Source of the DNA: Acidithiobacillus sp. YTS05
GTDB lineage: Bacteria; Pseudomonadota; Gammaproteobacteria; Acidithiobacillales; Acidithiobacillaceae
DNA length: 64,000 bases
Reading direction: 5' to 3'
NCBI RefSeq assembly: GCF_024396695.1
Contig: NZ_CP094359.1
Span: forward strand, 434,001 to 498,000
In this document: piece after piece, positions 9,298 through 18,208 of the stretch
How the letters are laid out: each line of letters starts with the position of its first letter
Numbering within the stretch: the first letter of the stretch is position 1
Position numbers and translations under genes: made by a program
The notes under the pieces: model-generated
The model's database searches: none
The model's input: only the letters and a program-made list of their open reading frames with translations
Told to the model about the DNA's origin: nothing

Positions 9298-10576
9298 CTT
9301 GTTCCTGTTGTTCATCGACCTTTTGCCAGAGTAGGCGGGGATCGAAGATCTCGGTGGCAAACATGGTGATTACGACAACGGCAAGGAAGAAGGGTAACGC
9401 CTTTCCCACGTACACCGCCAGCAAGCCGGAAAGATGCATGAGGGGCAGAAAGACGGCGACGGTAAAGACATCGATGTGGGACCAGCGACCGATCTGACGA
9501 ATGACCCGGAAGAGCATGGTCTTGCCACGTAGCCAGCGCTGCGAGTGGCCGTGTATAGAGATGAGGAACCAGCTCAGACCAAACAGTTTCAGAAAGGGGG
9601 TAAGCACACTCGCAAGAAAGATGATGGCCGCAAAGACATAAAAATTCGCCTGGATCAGCTTGTGCACCCCGGTCATGATGGTGTAGCCCTGCAGACTGCC
9701 GAGTTGGTAATTGCTCTCCATGGGGTAAAGATAGGCAAAGGGATAGCAGAAGAACCCCGCAAGGGTCAGTGCCAGGACGCGTATCCCGGTGTCCGGCCGA
9801 TAGCGCCAGACCCGTTCGCCACAACGGCGGCAAGGTTGACCCTCCGCCTCCGCCTTGGGATGCGGCAGACCACAAAAGGGGCAACCGACGTACTCCACCC
9901 CTTCTTCGAGATGCTGGCAGCAAGGGCCAATACGCCGCCAGATTTCGCGTCGATCGAGACTCGCACGGGTCAGCAAGGTGAGAAAAGAAACGGCAAGGAC
10001 GCAATAACCACCGATTCCGATACTGATGGGCAGAAACGGAGCGACCCGGCCATAGCCGATGACGCAGCCAATGAGAAAGACATCCGGCATGGCCCATTGA
10101 TCAAGGCGTTCCGACCAGCGAAAGAGCTTCCCCAGATGTGGATGATGATAGTCGTGATAGATGCCGAGCAAGACCGTGGCCAAAAAGCCGAAGCGAAAAA
10201 AAGGCAGGATGATGAGTTCCAGTGCCAGGATGACGGCAACCACTGGCCAGCCCTGGGCCGCAATCCCGGCAATGCCGGAGTAGACGATACTGGTGTGATG
10301 AACGCCAAAAATATCTACCGTCAGAAACGGAAGAAGATTCATTGGCAGCAGCAGGAACAAGGCGCTCAGGCACATGGCCAGGGCAGCATTGATGCTGCGC
10401 CCGCGAGTGCGCTCCAGGGTGGCGCCACAGCGCCCACAGTAGGTGTTCAGCCCGCGGATACCGGTGCGGGGCAATTTTTGCAGCAGACCGCAGTCGGGAC
10501 AGCAAAGGTATCCATGCTCGGCATGCGGATCGACATCGGCGCTGCCCATGAGCACAGTGCTCATCGACTCACTCAC
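9257..10576 (-). CDS. pqiA: PqiA-type inner-membrane protein
   Basis: Integral membrane partner of PqiB. It has two homologous halves, each with a four-cysteine zinc-finger-like motif followed by about four membrane spans: CPDCG...CGRCG near residues 26-50, and CPFCG...CRRCG near residues 230-255. Length 439 aa. Met1, Met5 and Met10 are all possible starts. It begins 55 bases after the dnaB stop and overlaps pqiB by about 40 bases. In E. coli the homologue is paraquat-inducible; here it sits downstream of the ribosomal-protein/dnaB genes with no obvious promoter of its own. Confidence 0.94.
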   Translation of the reverse strand: MSESMSTVLMGSADVDPHAEHGYLCCPDCGLLQKLPRTGIRGLNTYCGRCGATLERTRGRSINAALAMCLSALFLLLPMNLLPFLTVDIFGVHHTSIVYSGIAGIAAQGWPVVAVILALELIILPFFRFGFLATVLLGIYHDYHHPHLGKLFRWSERLDQWAMPDVFLIGCVIGYGRVAPFLPISIGIGGYCVLAVSFLTLLTRASLDRREIWRRIGPCCQHLEEGVEYVGCPFCGLPHPKAEAEGQPCRRCGERVWRYRPDTGIRVLALTLAGFFCYPFAYLYPMESNYQLGSLQGYTIMTGVHKLIQANFYVFAAIIFLASVLTPFLKLFGLSWFLISIHGHSQRWLRGKTMLFRVIRQIGRWSHIDVFTVAVFLPLMHLSGLLAVYVGKALPFFLAVVVITMFATEIFDPRLLWQKVDEQQEQDESVFVNTASAES

Positions 10577-10631
10577 TTTTCTTGATCACAAGTGCTTTGA
10601 GCATAGCAGAGGATCGGCTTGCCTGCCGGGA

Positions 10632-11993
10632 TCAGGCCTCGCCATCCAGGGGTGCGTAGTTCTCGAAGCGTGTATACTCGCCAAAAAAGCTCATGCGCAC
10701 GGTCCCGATGGGTCCGTTACGCTGTTTGCCGATGATGACCTCGGCCAATCCCTTCACCTCTTCCTTGTCCTTGTGATACACCTCGTCGCGATAGAGGAAA
10801 AGGATCAGATCGGCGTCTTGTTCGATGGCACCGGACTCGCGCAGGTCCGACATTTGCGGACGTTTTTCGGTGCGACTCTCCAGACTGCGGTTGAGCTGGG
10901 AGAGGGCAATGATGGGCAGACCCAGCTCCTTGGCCAGTGCCTTCAGTGAACGACTGATCTCAGAGATTTCCGCCACCCGGTTGTCGCCGCGTCCGGGGAC
11001 CTGCATCAGCTGCAGATAATCGACGACGATCAAGGCGATATCATGCTCGCGCTTGAGACGTCGGGCGCGGGAGCGCAACTCGGCAGGAGAGAGGGCGGCC
11101 GAGTCGTCGGCAAAGAGTGGGGCGGTGTTCAGTTCGCCGACGGCTTGGGCAATGCGGGGCCAGTCGTCGCGATTGAGACTGCCATTGCGCAGGCGGTGTT
11201 GATCGACCCGCCCGCGCGAGGAAAGGGCACGCAGGACGATTTCTTCCGTCGGCATCTCCATGCTGAATACCGCCACCGCGCGTTTTTCGACACAGGCAAC
11301 GTGCTCGGCAATGTTCATGGCAAAGGCCGTCTTGCCCATACTCGGGCGGCCGGCAACGATTACCAGCTGACCTGGATGCAGACCCGAGGTCTTTTCGTCG
11401 AGATCGACAAAACCGGTGGGCAGTCCGGTGATCTGCTTGCGTTCCTTGGCGATCTGTTCGATCCGATCGATGACCGCGGGCAAGACTTCCTTGATTTGCT
11501 GAAAATGGGCGCCGCCGCGATCTTCGCCTTGTGCCAGCTCAAAAATCTTGCGCTCTGCCTCGTCGAGCAGCAGACGCGCCTCCCGCCCTTCGGGGCGATA
11601 GGCCAGATCGGCGATCTCGCGGCCGGCACGGAGCAGCGAGCGCAGGACCGAGCGTTCGCGTACGATACGCGCGTAGGCTAGGATATTGCCGGCACTGGGG
11701 GTGGCGTTGGCGAGTTCGATCAGGTAGGTGAGGCCGCCCACCTCGGCAAGGAGCTCGCGGGCCTCGAGATGCTCAGCAAGGGTGACGGCGTCGAGTTCGC
11801 TGCCGGCATTACAGATTTCCGCAGCCGCGGCGAAGATGGTTTGATGACGACGCTCGTAAAAATCGTGGACGGCAAGGGCCTCGCTGACCGCCTCCCAAGC
11901 TTCCGGGTCGATCAACAAGCCCCCGAGGACCGACTGCTCGGCCTCCCGGGAGTAGGGGGTTGCCTTGACTTCCGGGTCCAGATGGGCCGCCAT
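10632..11993 (-). CDS. dnaB: Replicative DNA helicase DnaB
   Basis: Hexameric 5'-3' helicase at the replication fork. The length (453 aa) is normal. The N-terminal domain (about 1-110, starting PYSREAEQSVLGGLL) is followed by a linker and a RecA-like domain with Walker A GRPSMGKTAFA near residue 215 and Walker B LIVVDYLQLM near 320. No intein is present. It is 24 bases downstream of rplI, the usual rpsF-rpsR-rplI-dnaB order. Confidence 0.98.
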   Translation of the reverse strand: MAAHLDPEVKATPYSREAEQSVLGGLLIDPEAWEAVSEALAVHDFYERRHQTIFAAAAEICNAGSELDAVTLAEHLEARELLAEVGGLTYLIELANATPSAGNILAYARIVRERSVLRSLLRAGREIADLAYRPEGREARLLLDEAERKIFELAQGEDRGGAHFQQIKEVLPAVIDRIEQIAKERKQITGLPTGFVDLDEKTSGLHPGQLVIVAGRPSMGKTAFAMNIAEHVACVEKRAVAVFSMEMPTEEIVLRALSSRGRVDQHRLRNGSLNRDDWPRIAQAVGELNTAPLFADDSAALSPAELRSRARRLKREHDIALIVVDYLQLMQVPGRGDNRVAEISEISRSLKALAKELGLPIIALSQLNRSLESRTEKRPQMSDLRESGAIEQDADLILFLYRDEVYHKDKEEVKGLAEVIIGKQRNGPIGTVRMSFFGEYTRFENYAPLDGEA

Positions 11994-12017
11994 TGCTCTG
12001 CCTCTGGACGCGCGAAA

Positions 12018-12464
12018 TCAGGCGCGTTCGACGACGACCTGGATGTCGATCTCGACTTCGGGGTGGAGATGCAGACGTACCGGATATTCGCCGGTGCGCT
12101 TGATGGGGCCTTCCTGCATACGCACCTCGCCATGGTTCACCGTATGACCCAGTTCTTCGAGCATCCGTGCGACCTCATGATGACCCACGGAGCCAAAGAG
12201 GCGCCCGTCTTCGCCCGCCTGCAGGGCAATGCGCAGAACGGTCTCTGCCAGGGCCTCGGCCCGTACCCGCGCCGCCTGTAGGCGCTCGGCCTCGACTGCT
12301 TCCAGCTGCGCCTTACGCTCGGCAAAATCGGCCAAATTGCTGGGCGTGGCGACCACTGCCTTGCCCTGGGGGACCAGAAAATTGCGTCCGTAGCCGGGGC
12401 GAACCTCGACGACATCCCCAAGGCGGCCCAGTTTGTTGATGCGTTCCAATAAAATGACTTTCAT
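12018..12464 (-). CDS. rplI: 50S ribosomal protein L9
   Basis: Binds 23S rRNA at the base of the L1 stalk. At 148 aa it is standard. The N-terminal signature MKVILLERINKLGRLGDVV and GYGRNFLVPQGKA are visible, then a long connecting helix rich in Ala/Glu (about 40-75) and the C-terminal RNA-binding domain. Starts 24 bases after rpsR. Confidence 0.98.
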   Translation of the reverse strand: MKVILLERINKLGRLGDVVEVRPGYGRNFLVPQGKAVVATPSNLADFAERKAQLEAVEAERLQAARVRAEALAETVLRIALQAGEDGRLFGSVGHHEVARMLEELGHTVNHGEVRMQEGPIKRTGEYPVRLHLHPEVEIDIQVVVERA

Positions 12465-12488
12465 GATCTTGTCCTTGTCGCCAGCGGC

Positions 12489-12767
12489 TTAGCGGATGAC
12501 GTAGGGCAGCAGTGCCAGGAAGCGCGCGCGCTTGATGGCGGTTGCCAGTTGCCGCTGGTAGAGGGCGCTGGTGCCGGTGATCCGGCTAGGTACGATCTTG
12601 CCCGTTTCGCCGACGAAAGCCTGCAAGGTTTTCAGGTCCTTATAGTCGATTTCCTTGACGCCTTCGGCTTTGAAGCGGCAGGTCTTGCGCCGCCGCGAAA
12701 AGCCACCGCCGCCGCGGCGATCACCATCATTGTCTCTGTCTCTATCTCTGTCTTTATGAAATGCCAT
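12489..12767 (-). CDS. rpsR: 30S ribosomal protein S18
   Basis: Small-subunit protein that pairs with S6. The core from residue about 25 is typical ([54 protein letters not shown]). The N-terminus (residues 4-21) is an unusual low-complexity Lys-Asp-Arg/Gly tract, partly encoded by a hexanucleotide repeat, making the protein 92 aa instead of about 75. Ten bases downstream of rpsF. Confidence 0.97.
   Translation of the reverse strand: MAFHKDRDRDRDNDGDRRGGGGFSRRRKTCRFKAEGVKEIDYKDLKTLQAFVGETGKIVPSRITGTSALYQRQLATAIKRARFLALLPYVIR
12732..12755 (-). repeat. Hexanucleotide tandem repeat inside rpsR
   Basis: Four consecutive 6-base units on the plus strand: gtctct, gtctct, atctct, gtcttt. On the coding strand they encode alternating Lys/Arg-Asp residues in the N-terminal tail of S18. 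The unit is a multiple of three, so slippage would change tail length without a frameshift. Confidence 0.85.
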
Positions 12768-12777
12768 TTTCGGTTCC

Positions 12778-13161
12778 TTACTCTACGCTTGCTGGAATGC
12801 TGTCTGCTCGCTCTTCATCGCTGCTGCGCTCGTGGCGATCGCTTTCGTCGCGTGCCAGGGGCGATGCCTCGGTGATGGCTTCGTCGCGTGCCAGGGTCAG
12901 GTGGCGCAATACGGCATCACTGAAGCGGAAGGCGTCTTCCAACTCGGCCAGGGCGGCTGCGCTGCACTCCACATTCATGAGAACGTAGTGTGCCTTATGG
13001 GCCTTTTTGATGGGATACGCAAGCTGACGGCGACCCCAGTCTTCCAAACGATGAATCTGCCCGCCGTCGCCCTCGATCATTCCGCGGTAGCGCTCGATCA
13101 TCTGGGGTACCAGCTCACTCTGGTCAGGGTGGACCAGAAACACGATTTCATAATGCCGCAA
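12778..13161 (-). CDS. rpsF: 30S ribosomal protein S6 (TTG start)
   Basis: Partner of S18 in the small-subunit platform. The conserved start [15 protein letters not shown] aligns with a TTG codon at 13161, preceded by AAGGAG six bases upstream. The ATG codons further upstream would add an unconserved N-terminus, so TTG is preferred. This gives 127 aa with an acidic, Ser/Glu-rich C-terminal tail after residue about 95. First gene of rpsF-rpsR-rplI-dnaB. Confidence 0.96.
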   Translation of the reverse strand: MRHYEIVFLVHPDQSELVPQMIERYRGMIEGDGGQIHRLEDWGRRQLAYPIKKAHKAHYVLMNVECSAAALAELEDAFRFSDAVLRHLTLARDEAITEASPLARDESDRHERSSDEERADSIPASVE

Positions 13162-13188
13162 TGCATTCTCCTTACGGATCATAGAGTC

Positions 13189-13205
13189 CGGACGCCCATC
13201 GTCCG
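13189..13205 (-). promoter_or_regulatory. Hairpin in the rpsF leader
   Basis: Perfect inverted repeat CGGACG-N5-CGTCCG, between the predicted promoter and the rpsF ribosome-binding site. Leaders of rpsF often carry an S6:S18-binding autoregulatory hairpin. Whether this is that motif is an inference from position; I did not match the full consensus. Confidence 0.4.
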
Positions 13206-13240
13206 AACAAGGAGTTGACCACCACAAAGGGGGAACGCGT

Positions 13241-13268
13241 ATTCTACGCGCTGACAGAGGAATTACAA
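13241..13268 (-). promoter_or_regulatory. Sigma-70-type promoter of the rpsF operon
   Basis: On the minus strand TTGTAA (13263-13268) and TAGAAT (13241-13246) are separated by 16 bases. The -35 overlaps the stop codon of nagZ. Predicted leader length to the TTG start is about 75 bases. Confidence 0.6.
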
Positions 13269-14300
13269 GGGCTTGCTGCTGCGCTCCCGGAGCTTGTCGA
13301 TCTCGGCACGGTAAGTGGCGTAGCGCTCGGGATCGAGCTGGCCTTCCTGACCGCGCAAAACACCGAGGCGCGACGCCGGTAAAGCGCAGGTCAGACAGTG
13401 TTGCATGGCCTGATTGGCGGTGGCCGCATCATTGCAGATCAGCAGCATCTCGCAACCGGCGGCGAGGGCAGTATCGACGCGCTCGCTGATCGCGCCGACC
13501 GCGAGGGCACCCGCCATGCTGAGATCGTCGCTGACAATGACTCCGGTAAAACCGAGATCACCGCGCAATACCGCGCGCAGCCAGTAGGACGAGTATCCGG
13601 CCGGGGCCTCATCCACGGCAGAATAGCGCACATGCGCCGGCATGATGGCGGGAATACCGGCCGCGACCAGGCGCCGGAAGGGACGCAGATCGCTTGCCAA
13701 CGCCTCTGGCGGGCGGGGGTCGATGGGAAGCTCATGATGGGAATCTGCTGCCACACCACCGTGACCGGGAAAATGTTTGGCTACACCGGTCAAGCCCTGA
13801 CGGTCCATCCCCTGCCAGAGATGGCTTGCCAGCTCACCAACAATGTGCGGATCGCTGTGCAAGGCACGATCGCCGATCACAGCAGAGACACCGGAGGCAA
13901 GATCGATACACGGCGTGAAGTCGATGTCGATGCCCAATTGTCGGAGTTCGTATCCCAACAGCTCGCCCCAGATTTCCGCAAGCGTGCGGGCCCGATCCAG
14001 TCCCTCGCGATCGGCTACGAGTCCGAGGCTGGCCTGGGGCGGAAAACGCGTGACACCATCGCGCAGGCGTTGCACTCGCCCCCCTTCCTGATCGATGGCG
14101 ACGAGGAGCGCCGGCTGGCGCAGGGCGTGAATCTCGTCGCAGAGTTCCCGCACCTGGCTATGGCTGACACAGTTGCGCGCAAAGAGGATGACGCCACCCA
14201 CCGTTGGATGCAGCAGTCGCTCGCGATCCTCCGCTCCAAGGGTTGGGCCGGGGATGTCGATCATCAGGGGGCCAAGGGGGAGTTCAGCTGGATTTGGCAT
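13263..14300 (-). CDS. nagZ: Beta-N-acetylhexosaminidase NagZ
   Basis: Cytoplasmic GH3 enzyme that removes GlcNAc from GlcNAc-anhydroMurNAc muropeptides during cell-wall recycling. Length 345 aa. Hallmarks: [13 protein letters not shown] near residue 70, KHFPGHGG near residue 170 and DSHHELP carrying the catalytic Asp-His pair. It overlaps the end of the upstream transporter gene by 17 bases. AmgK and MurU, which use the released sugars, are encoded in the same window at 41387-43035. Confidence 0.96.
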   Translation of the reverse strand: MPNPAELPLGPLMIDIPGPTLGAEDRERLLHPTVGGVILFARNCVSHSQVRELCDEIHALRQPALLVAIDQEGGRVQRLRDGVTRFPPQASLGLVADREGLDRARTLAEIWGELLGYELRQLGIDIDFTPCIDLASGVSAVIGDRALHSDPHIVGELASHLWQGMDRQGLTGVAKHFPGHGGVAADSHHELPIDPRPPEALASDLRPFRRLVAAGIPAIMPAHVRYSAVDEAPAGYSSYWLRAVLRGDLGFTGVIVSDDLSMAGALAVGAISERVDTALAAGCEMLLICNDAATANQAMQHCLTCALPASRLGVLRGQEGQLDPERYATYRAEIDKLRERSSKPL

Positions 14301-16356
14301 TTTCCTCCCCCTTTTTTTCCGGTTGTATCAGTTCCATATCCGGCGGCATCTCGATAGGCAGGGAAATGGAGGGGAGTTTGTTGGGCATGCCGTGCACATG
14401 GACGGGGACGATCATCATGCTGAAACCATCTTTCTGGAGACGATCCTGGATGATGAACGACACTTCATCGTGCAGGATGCTCCACAATGCACTGTTCTGA
14501 CTGGAGTCGATGACCCGTCCGGCAAAAAAGATGCTATTGGGAAAATAGCGGATTGCCGCACTGGCGAGATCTTCCATGGCCTGAATGCGGTCGGTGCCAT
14601 AGGTGGCAAACCAGGTGGCCGCCATGCCCTGCGCGCGACAGTAGGCGATGTATTGATTGGCTTCGGCTTCGGTGTACACCTTGAGTTGCTCGACCGCCTC
14701 CATGCCTTTGAACTCGCCCTGACCGACGATGCCCGCCAGCAGGAACACATAGTTTTTGACAAAGCCCTTGACCATGCGGTGCGCGGTGAGCAGGGTATGC
14801 AGGCCGACGCCATCGAATCGGCTCACGAAGAATACTGCCGTACTGGCGCGTGGGTCGAGGGGCAGCGCCGGTCCGGGTTCCATGTTTTCCGGGACGACGT
14901 CGAGCATGGTTTCGTCCAGCTCGCGGGTACGTTTGCTGATGGAACGATAATGACGATAAATGAAATAACCGAGCAAAATTACCACGCTGGTGATGAGCAG
15001 GGTAAACCAGCCGCCGGCGTCGAATTTTTCAAAGACGGTGATGACCAGAATGGAACCGGTGACAATCAGGCCGAGTACGCTGATGATCAGTTTGCCCAGC
15101 CATGGCTTGTTGCCCTTGCGCTGGGCAAACCAGTGGCGACTGAGGCCCGCCATGGTCAAGGTGAAGGTAATGAACACGTTGATACTGTAGAGCACCACCA
15201 GGATGCGCACATGGCCTTGGGTGGCCAGAAGAATGGCAATCGACGCGAAGCCGACGAGCAGGATGCCATTGCGCGAGACGAACTGGTCGGAGAGATAGGA
15301 AAATCGCTCCGGTAACCAGCGATCGACGGCCATGTTGGCCATGACGATGGGAGCGGTGATGATACCGGTATTGGCAGCAATGAAGAGAAGCAGTCCCTCG
15401 GTCAGCAGGGCGAGCAGGGTGGCCCAATTGCCCCAATGGATGCCAAAGCCCTGCCAGTTGGCGGTGATGCTGTGGAACAGCGCGGCATTCAGGGTTTCCC
15501 CGGCGCGGGCCTCGGCGTGGTAGAGCAGATAGAGAAATATCAGGCTGCCGGCAACCAGCGACAGCGAGGTGGCCAGCAGGGTCATGGTCCGCTGGCCGGT
15601 CTGTACCCGCGGCTCGCGCATGATGTGCACGCCGTTGGCGACGGCTTCCAGACCCGTATAGGTGCCACCGCCCAGACTGAACGCGCGCAGTAACAGGGCA
15701 ATGATGAAGATCCAGCCATAGCTCATGCTGTCCTGTTGCACCCCATGGACGGTTGCCAGCGCAATGTGGGGAAAGTCGCCGGCATGGCTGAGCAGGCCCC
15801 AGGCCAGGATGATCCCGTTGCTGATCAGGAAGCCGACAAAGATCGGCAAGAGAATCTTGATCGACTCCTTCATGCCGCGCAAATTGAGGAAGATCAGGAA
15901 CAGCAGCACCAGCAGATCCAGTAATATGCGCTCCTGGTACCAGCTCGCGGGCAGGATGCTGAGCACTGCCTCGGTACCGGAGGCCACCGAGATGGCGGCG
16001 GTGAGGATGTAGTCGACAATCAGTGCGGCGCCGCTGACCAAACCAGCCAGGGGCCCGAGCAGGGTAGTGGCGGTGTGATACCCGCCACCACCCTCGGGGA
16101 AGAGGGCAATGACCTGTTTGTAACCCGCCGCAATGATGAATACCGTAACCGGAATGGCTATCGCGAGGACTACCGACAAATATTCATGACCGTGCAGGGC
16201 ATAATAGATTTCCGGTGGGCCGTAGGCCGAGGAGGATAGGGCGTCGGAACCAAGGCCTACCCAGGCGAGAAAGGCGGCCAGAGAGAGATTTTCGAAGAGA
16301 TGCGGATTGAAAACATTGACCGCGCGCTGAAAATGGGGAAAGCGAAAACGTGCCAT
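14284..16356 (-). CDS. APC-superfamily transporter resembling KimA potassium importer
   Basis: Integral membrane protein of 690 aa. About 12 membrane spans occupy residues 25-465, followed by a cytosolic domain of about 220 residues. Motifs GSDALSSSAYG, FPEGGGGYHTA, LIVDYILTAAISVASGTEA, FLNLRGMKES and FIAANTGI strongly recall Bacillus KimA (YdaO), a proton-coupled K+ importer of the APC fold; amino-acid transport remains possible. Start ATG at 16356 directly abuts the L,D-transpeptidase stop, and its end overlaps nagZ. KimA proteins are c-di-AMP-controlled in Gram-positives; nothing here shows such control. Confidence 0.85.
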   Translation of the reverse strand: MARFRFPHFQRAVNVFNPHLFENLSLAAFLAWVGLGSDALSSSAYGPPEIYYALHGHEYLSVVLAIAIPVTVFIIAAGYKQVIALFPEGGGGYHTATTLLGPLAGLVSGAALIVDYILTAAISVASGTEAVLSILPASWYQERILLDLLVLLFLIFLNLRGMKESIKILLPIFVGFLISNGIILAWGLLSHAGDFPHIALATVHGVQQDSMSYGWIFIIALLLRAFSLGGGTYTGLEAVANGVHIMREPRVQTGQRTMTLLATSLSLVAGSLIFLYLLYHAEARAGETLNAALFHSITANWQGFGIHWGNWATLLALLTEGLLLFIAANTGIITAPIVMANMAVDRWLPERFSYLSDQFVSRNGILLVGFASIAILLATQGHVRILVVLYSINVFITFTLTMAGLSRHWFAQRKGNKPWLGKLIISVLGLIVTGSILVITVFEKFDAGGWFTLLITSVVILLGYFIYRHYRSISKRTRELDETMLDVVPENMEPGPALPLDPRASTAVFFVSRFDGVGLHTLLTAHRMVKGFVKNYVFLLAGIVGQGEFKGMEAVEQLKVYTEAEANQYIAYCRAQGMAATWFATYGTDRIQAMEDLASAAIRYFPNSIFFAGRVIDSSQNSALWSILHDEVSFIIQDRLQKDGFSMMIVPVHVHGMPNKLPSISLPIEMPPDMELIQPEKKGEENAKSS

Positions 16357-16899
16357 TCAGGTTCTCCTGTTCGGCCGGGGGTATGACCCGAAGGTGTCAG
16401 CAATGAGCACGGGTAGGCCCGCGGGGGAGCGAGAAAAAAGATCGATGATGGCAGCGGGATCGAGGCGGATGCAGCCCGCCGAAACGGCTTGGCCCAGATG
16501 TTCGACGTCTGCCGTGCCATGCAGGTAGATATAGCGGCGAAAGGTATCGACTTGACCGCCCCGGTTGCGTCCCCGTTCCAGGCCACAGAGCCAGAGCAGG
16601 CGGGCAAGAATCGGGTCGGTCAGGGTGGCGCCAGGTTGCCAGCGCTCGCCTTGCCAGCGCCGCCCGCGCAGCACCGCGTCTGCCGGCAGCCCTGCGCCGA
16701 CGCGGGCGCGCACATAATGCCAACCGCGCGGGGTCTTGCCGCTGCCGATCTCCTCGCCGAGACCGGCGCGAGCGGTGGATACGGGCCACTCTGCCGACAC
16801 TGCACTGCCGCGCAGCTCCAGCAGACGCTGCCGGGCCGGCTGCACCCAGAGCCAGTGCGCAGGCGCCTCAGCGGGTAAAGAGGGCGACGGACTCGACAT
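16357..16899 (-). CDS. L,D-transpeptidase (YkuD fold)
   Basis: Predicted murein L,D-transpeptidase of 180 aa. The catalytic signature is clear: [10 protein letters not shown] followed by SAGCIRLD near residue 145, with the nucleophilic Cys. The only usable start (ATG at 16899) lies 32 bases inside the end of rlmD. No signal peptide is visible ([18 protein letters not shown]), which is odd for an enzyme acting on periplasmic murein; a small group of signal-less YkuD proteins exists, so this may be real. Next downstream is the KimA-like transporter. Confidence 0.87.
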   Translation of the reverse strand: MSSPSPSLPAEAPAHWLWVQPARQRLLELRGSAVSAEWPVSTARAGLGEEIGSGKTPRGWHYVRARVGAGLPADAVLRGRRWQGERWQPGATLTDPILARLLWLCGLERGRNRGGQVDTFRRYIYLHGTADVEHLGQAVSAGCIRLDPAAIIDLFSRSPAGLPVLIADTFGSYPRPNRRT

Positions 16900-18190
16900 G
16901 GGCGGTATGCGGAAACATGTTGACGACGCCTGCGCAGCGCAAACGAAAGCCAAGCTGCTGCACCAGATATCCGGCATCCCGAGCGAGGGTATCCGGATTG
17001 CAGGACACATAGACCAAACGTTCGATGGTGGGACCGATGCCCTTGAGGATCTCGATGGCGCCGCTGCGCGGAGGATCGATAAGAAGTTTGCGCACCGGGT
17101 GTCCGGCCAGCACTTCATCGAGACTCTCCTGGGCAAGGTCTGCGCAGCGAAATTCCACTCGCTCCGCCAGGCCATTGGCTGCCGCGTTGGCGCTGCCCAA
17201 GGCCGTCAGGCGACGCTCTCCCTCGATCCCCAGAACCTTCGCCCCGGCGCGCGCGATGGGCAGGGTAAAATTCCCCAGACCGCAGAAAAGATCGGCAATG
17301 TGCTCCCCCACTTGGGGATCGAGCAGCGCCAGGGCGCGGTGGACGAGGACCGGATTGATGCTGGCGTTGACCTGGGTGAAGACGAGAGGAGAGAAGGCGA
17401 GGCGGACGTCATATTCCGGCAAGTCGTAGAACAATGCCTGGGGATCGCTCTCGCTGATGCAACGCAGGCTATCGGGTCCCGCACTCTGCAACCAGATCTG
17501 CAGGTTATGGGTCTGTCCAAAGAGGCGGAGCAATTCCTCATCCGTGGGGGGCAGCGCCTCCAGATGGCGAAACACCAGTGCTGCAACTTCGTCACTGCAA
17601 GCCACCTCGATTTGCGGAATGATGCGCGGGTTGTGCAAGCGCGCGATCAGCGCGCGCAGGTCGAGAATCCGTTCTCCCACTCGGGGATCAAGTACCGCGC
17701 AGCTCTCCATTTCTGCCACATAGCTGGAATGGTATTCGCGAAAGCCCACCAATACCCCGCGCGTGGCCGGCACCCGGACCGAGAGACGAGCCTTGCGGCG
17801 ATAGCCGAAGCTCGGCCCGGCAATGGGTGGCAGAATGCGCTCCGGCCGCACCTTGCCGATCTGCCAGAGTTGTTCTTCCAGATGCCGTTGTTTGACCGCT
17901 ATCTGTGCCGACGCTTCCAGGTGTTGCAGGCTGCAGCCGCCGCAGACTCCGGCATGGGGGCAGCGAGGCGTCACCCGTTGTGATGCGGCCCGCTGCACCT
18001 CCAGCAAGCGGGCACGATCGTAACGCGGAGTGCCTTCGTAGACCTGCGCTACGATCTCTTCCCCTGGCAGGGCACCGGCGACGAAAGTGACTTTGCCGTC
18101 GGCCCGAGCAACGCCCACCCCCTCCCCATCCAGGGAGTCAATCCGCAGAGTACAGGGCGCTGTGCCGCGTATGGGCTTGGGACGAGTCAT
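16868..18190 (-). CDS. rlmD: 23S rRNA (uracil-1939-C5)-methyltransferase RlmD
   Basis: SAM-dependent enzyme that methylates U1939 of 23S rRNA. Length 440 aa. It has an N-terminal TRAM domain (about 10-70), a Fe-S cysteine set ([10 protein letters not shown] near residue 77-86 plus a later Cys in MESCAVLDP), the SAM-binding segment [12 protein letters not shown] near 305, the DPPRSGA motif near 375 and the catalytic Cys in [11 protein letters not shown] near 400. It lies 18 bases after ydbL and overlaps the transpeptidase gene. Confidence 0.96.
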   Translation of the reverse strand: MTRPKPIRGTAPCTLRIDSLDGEGVGVARADGKVTFVAGALPGEEIVAQVYEGTPRYDRARLLEVQRAASQRVTPRCPHAGVCGGCSLQHLEASAQIAVKQRHLEEQLWQIGKVRPERILPPIAGPSFGYRRKARLSVRVPATRGVLVGFREYHSSYVAEMESCAVLDPRVGERILDLRALIARLHNPRIIPQIEVACSDEVAALVFRHLEALPPTDEELLRLFGQTHNLQIWLQSAGPDSLRCISESDPQALFYDLPEYDVRLAFSPLVFTQVNASINPVLVHRALALLDPQVGEHIADLFCGLGNFTLPIARAGAKVLGIEGERRLTALGSANAAANGLAERVEFRCADLAQESLDEVLAGHPVRKLLIDPPRSGAIEILKGIGPTIERLVYVSCNPDTLARDAGYLVQQLGFRLRCAGVVNMFPHTAHVESVALFTR

Positions 18191-18208
18191 GAGCGGAAAA
18201 AGAGGACG

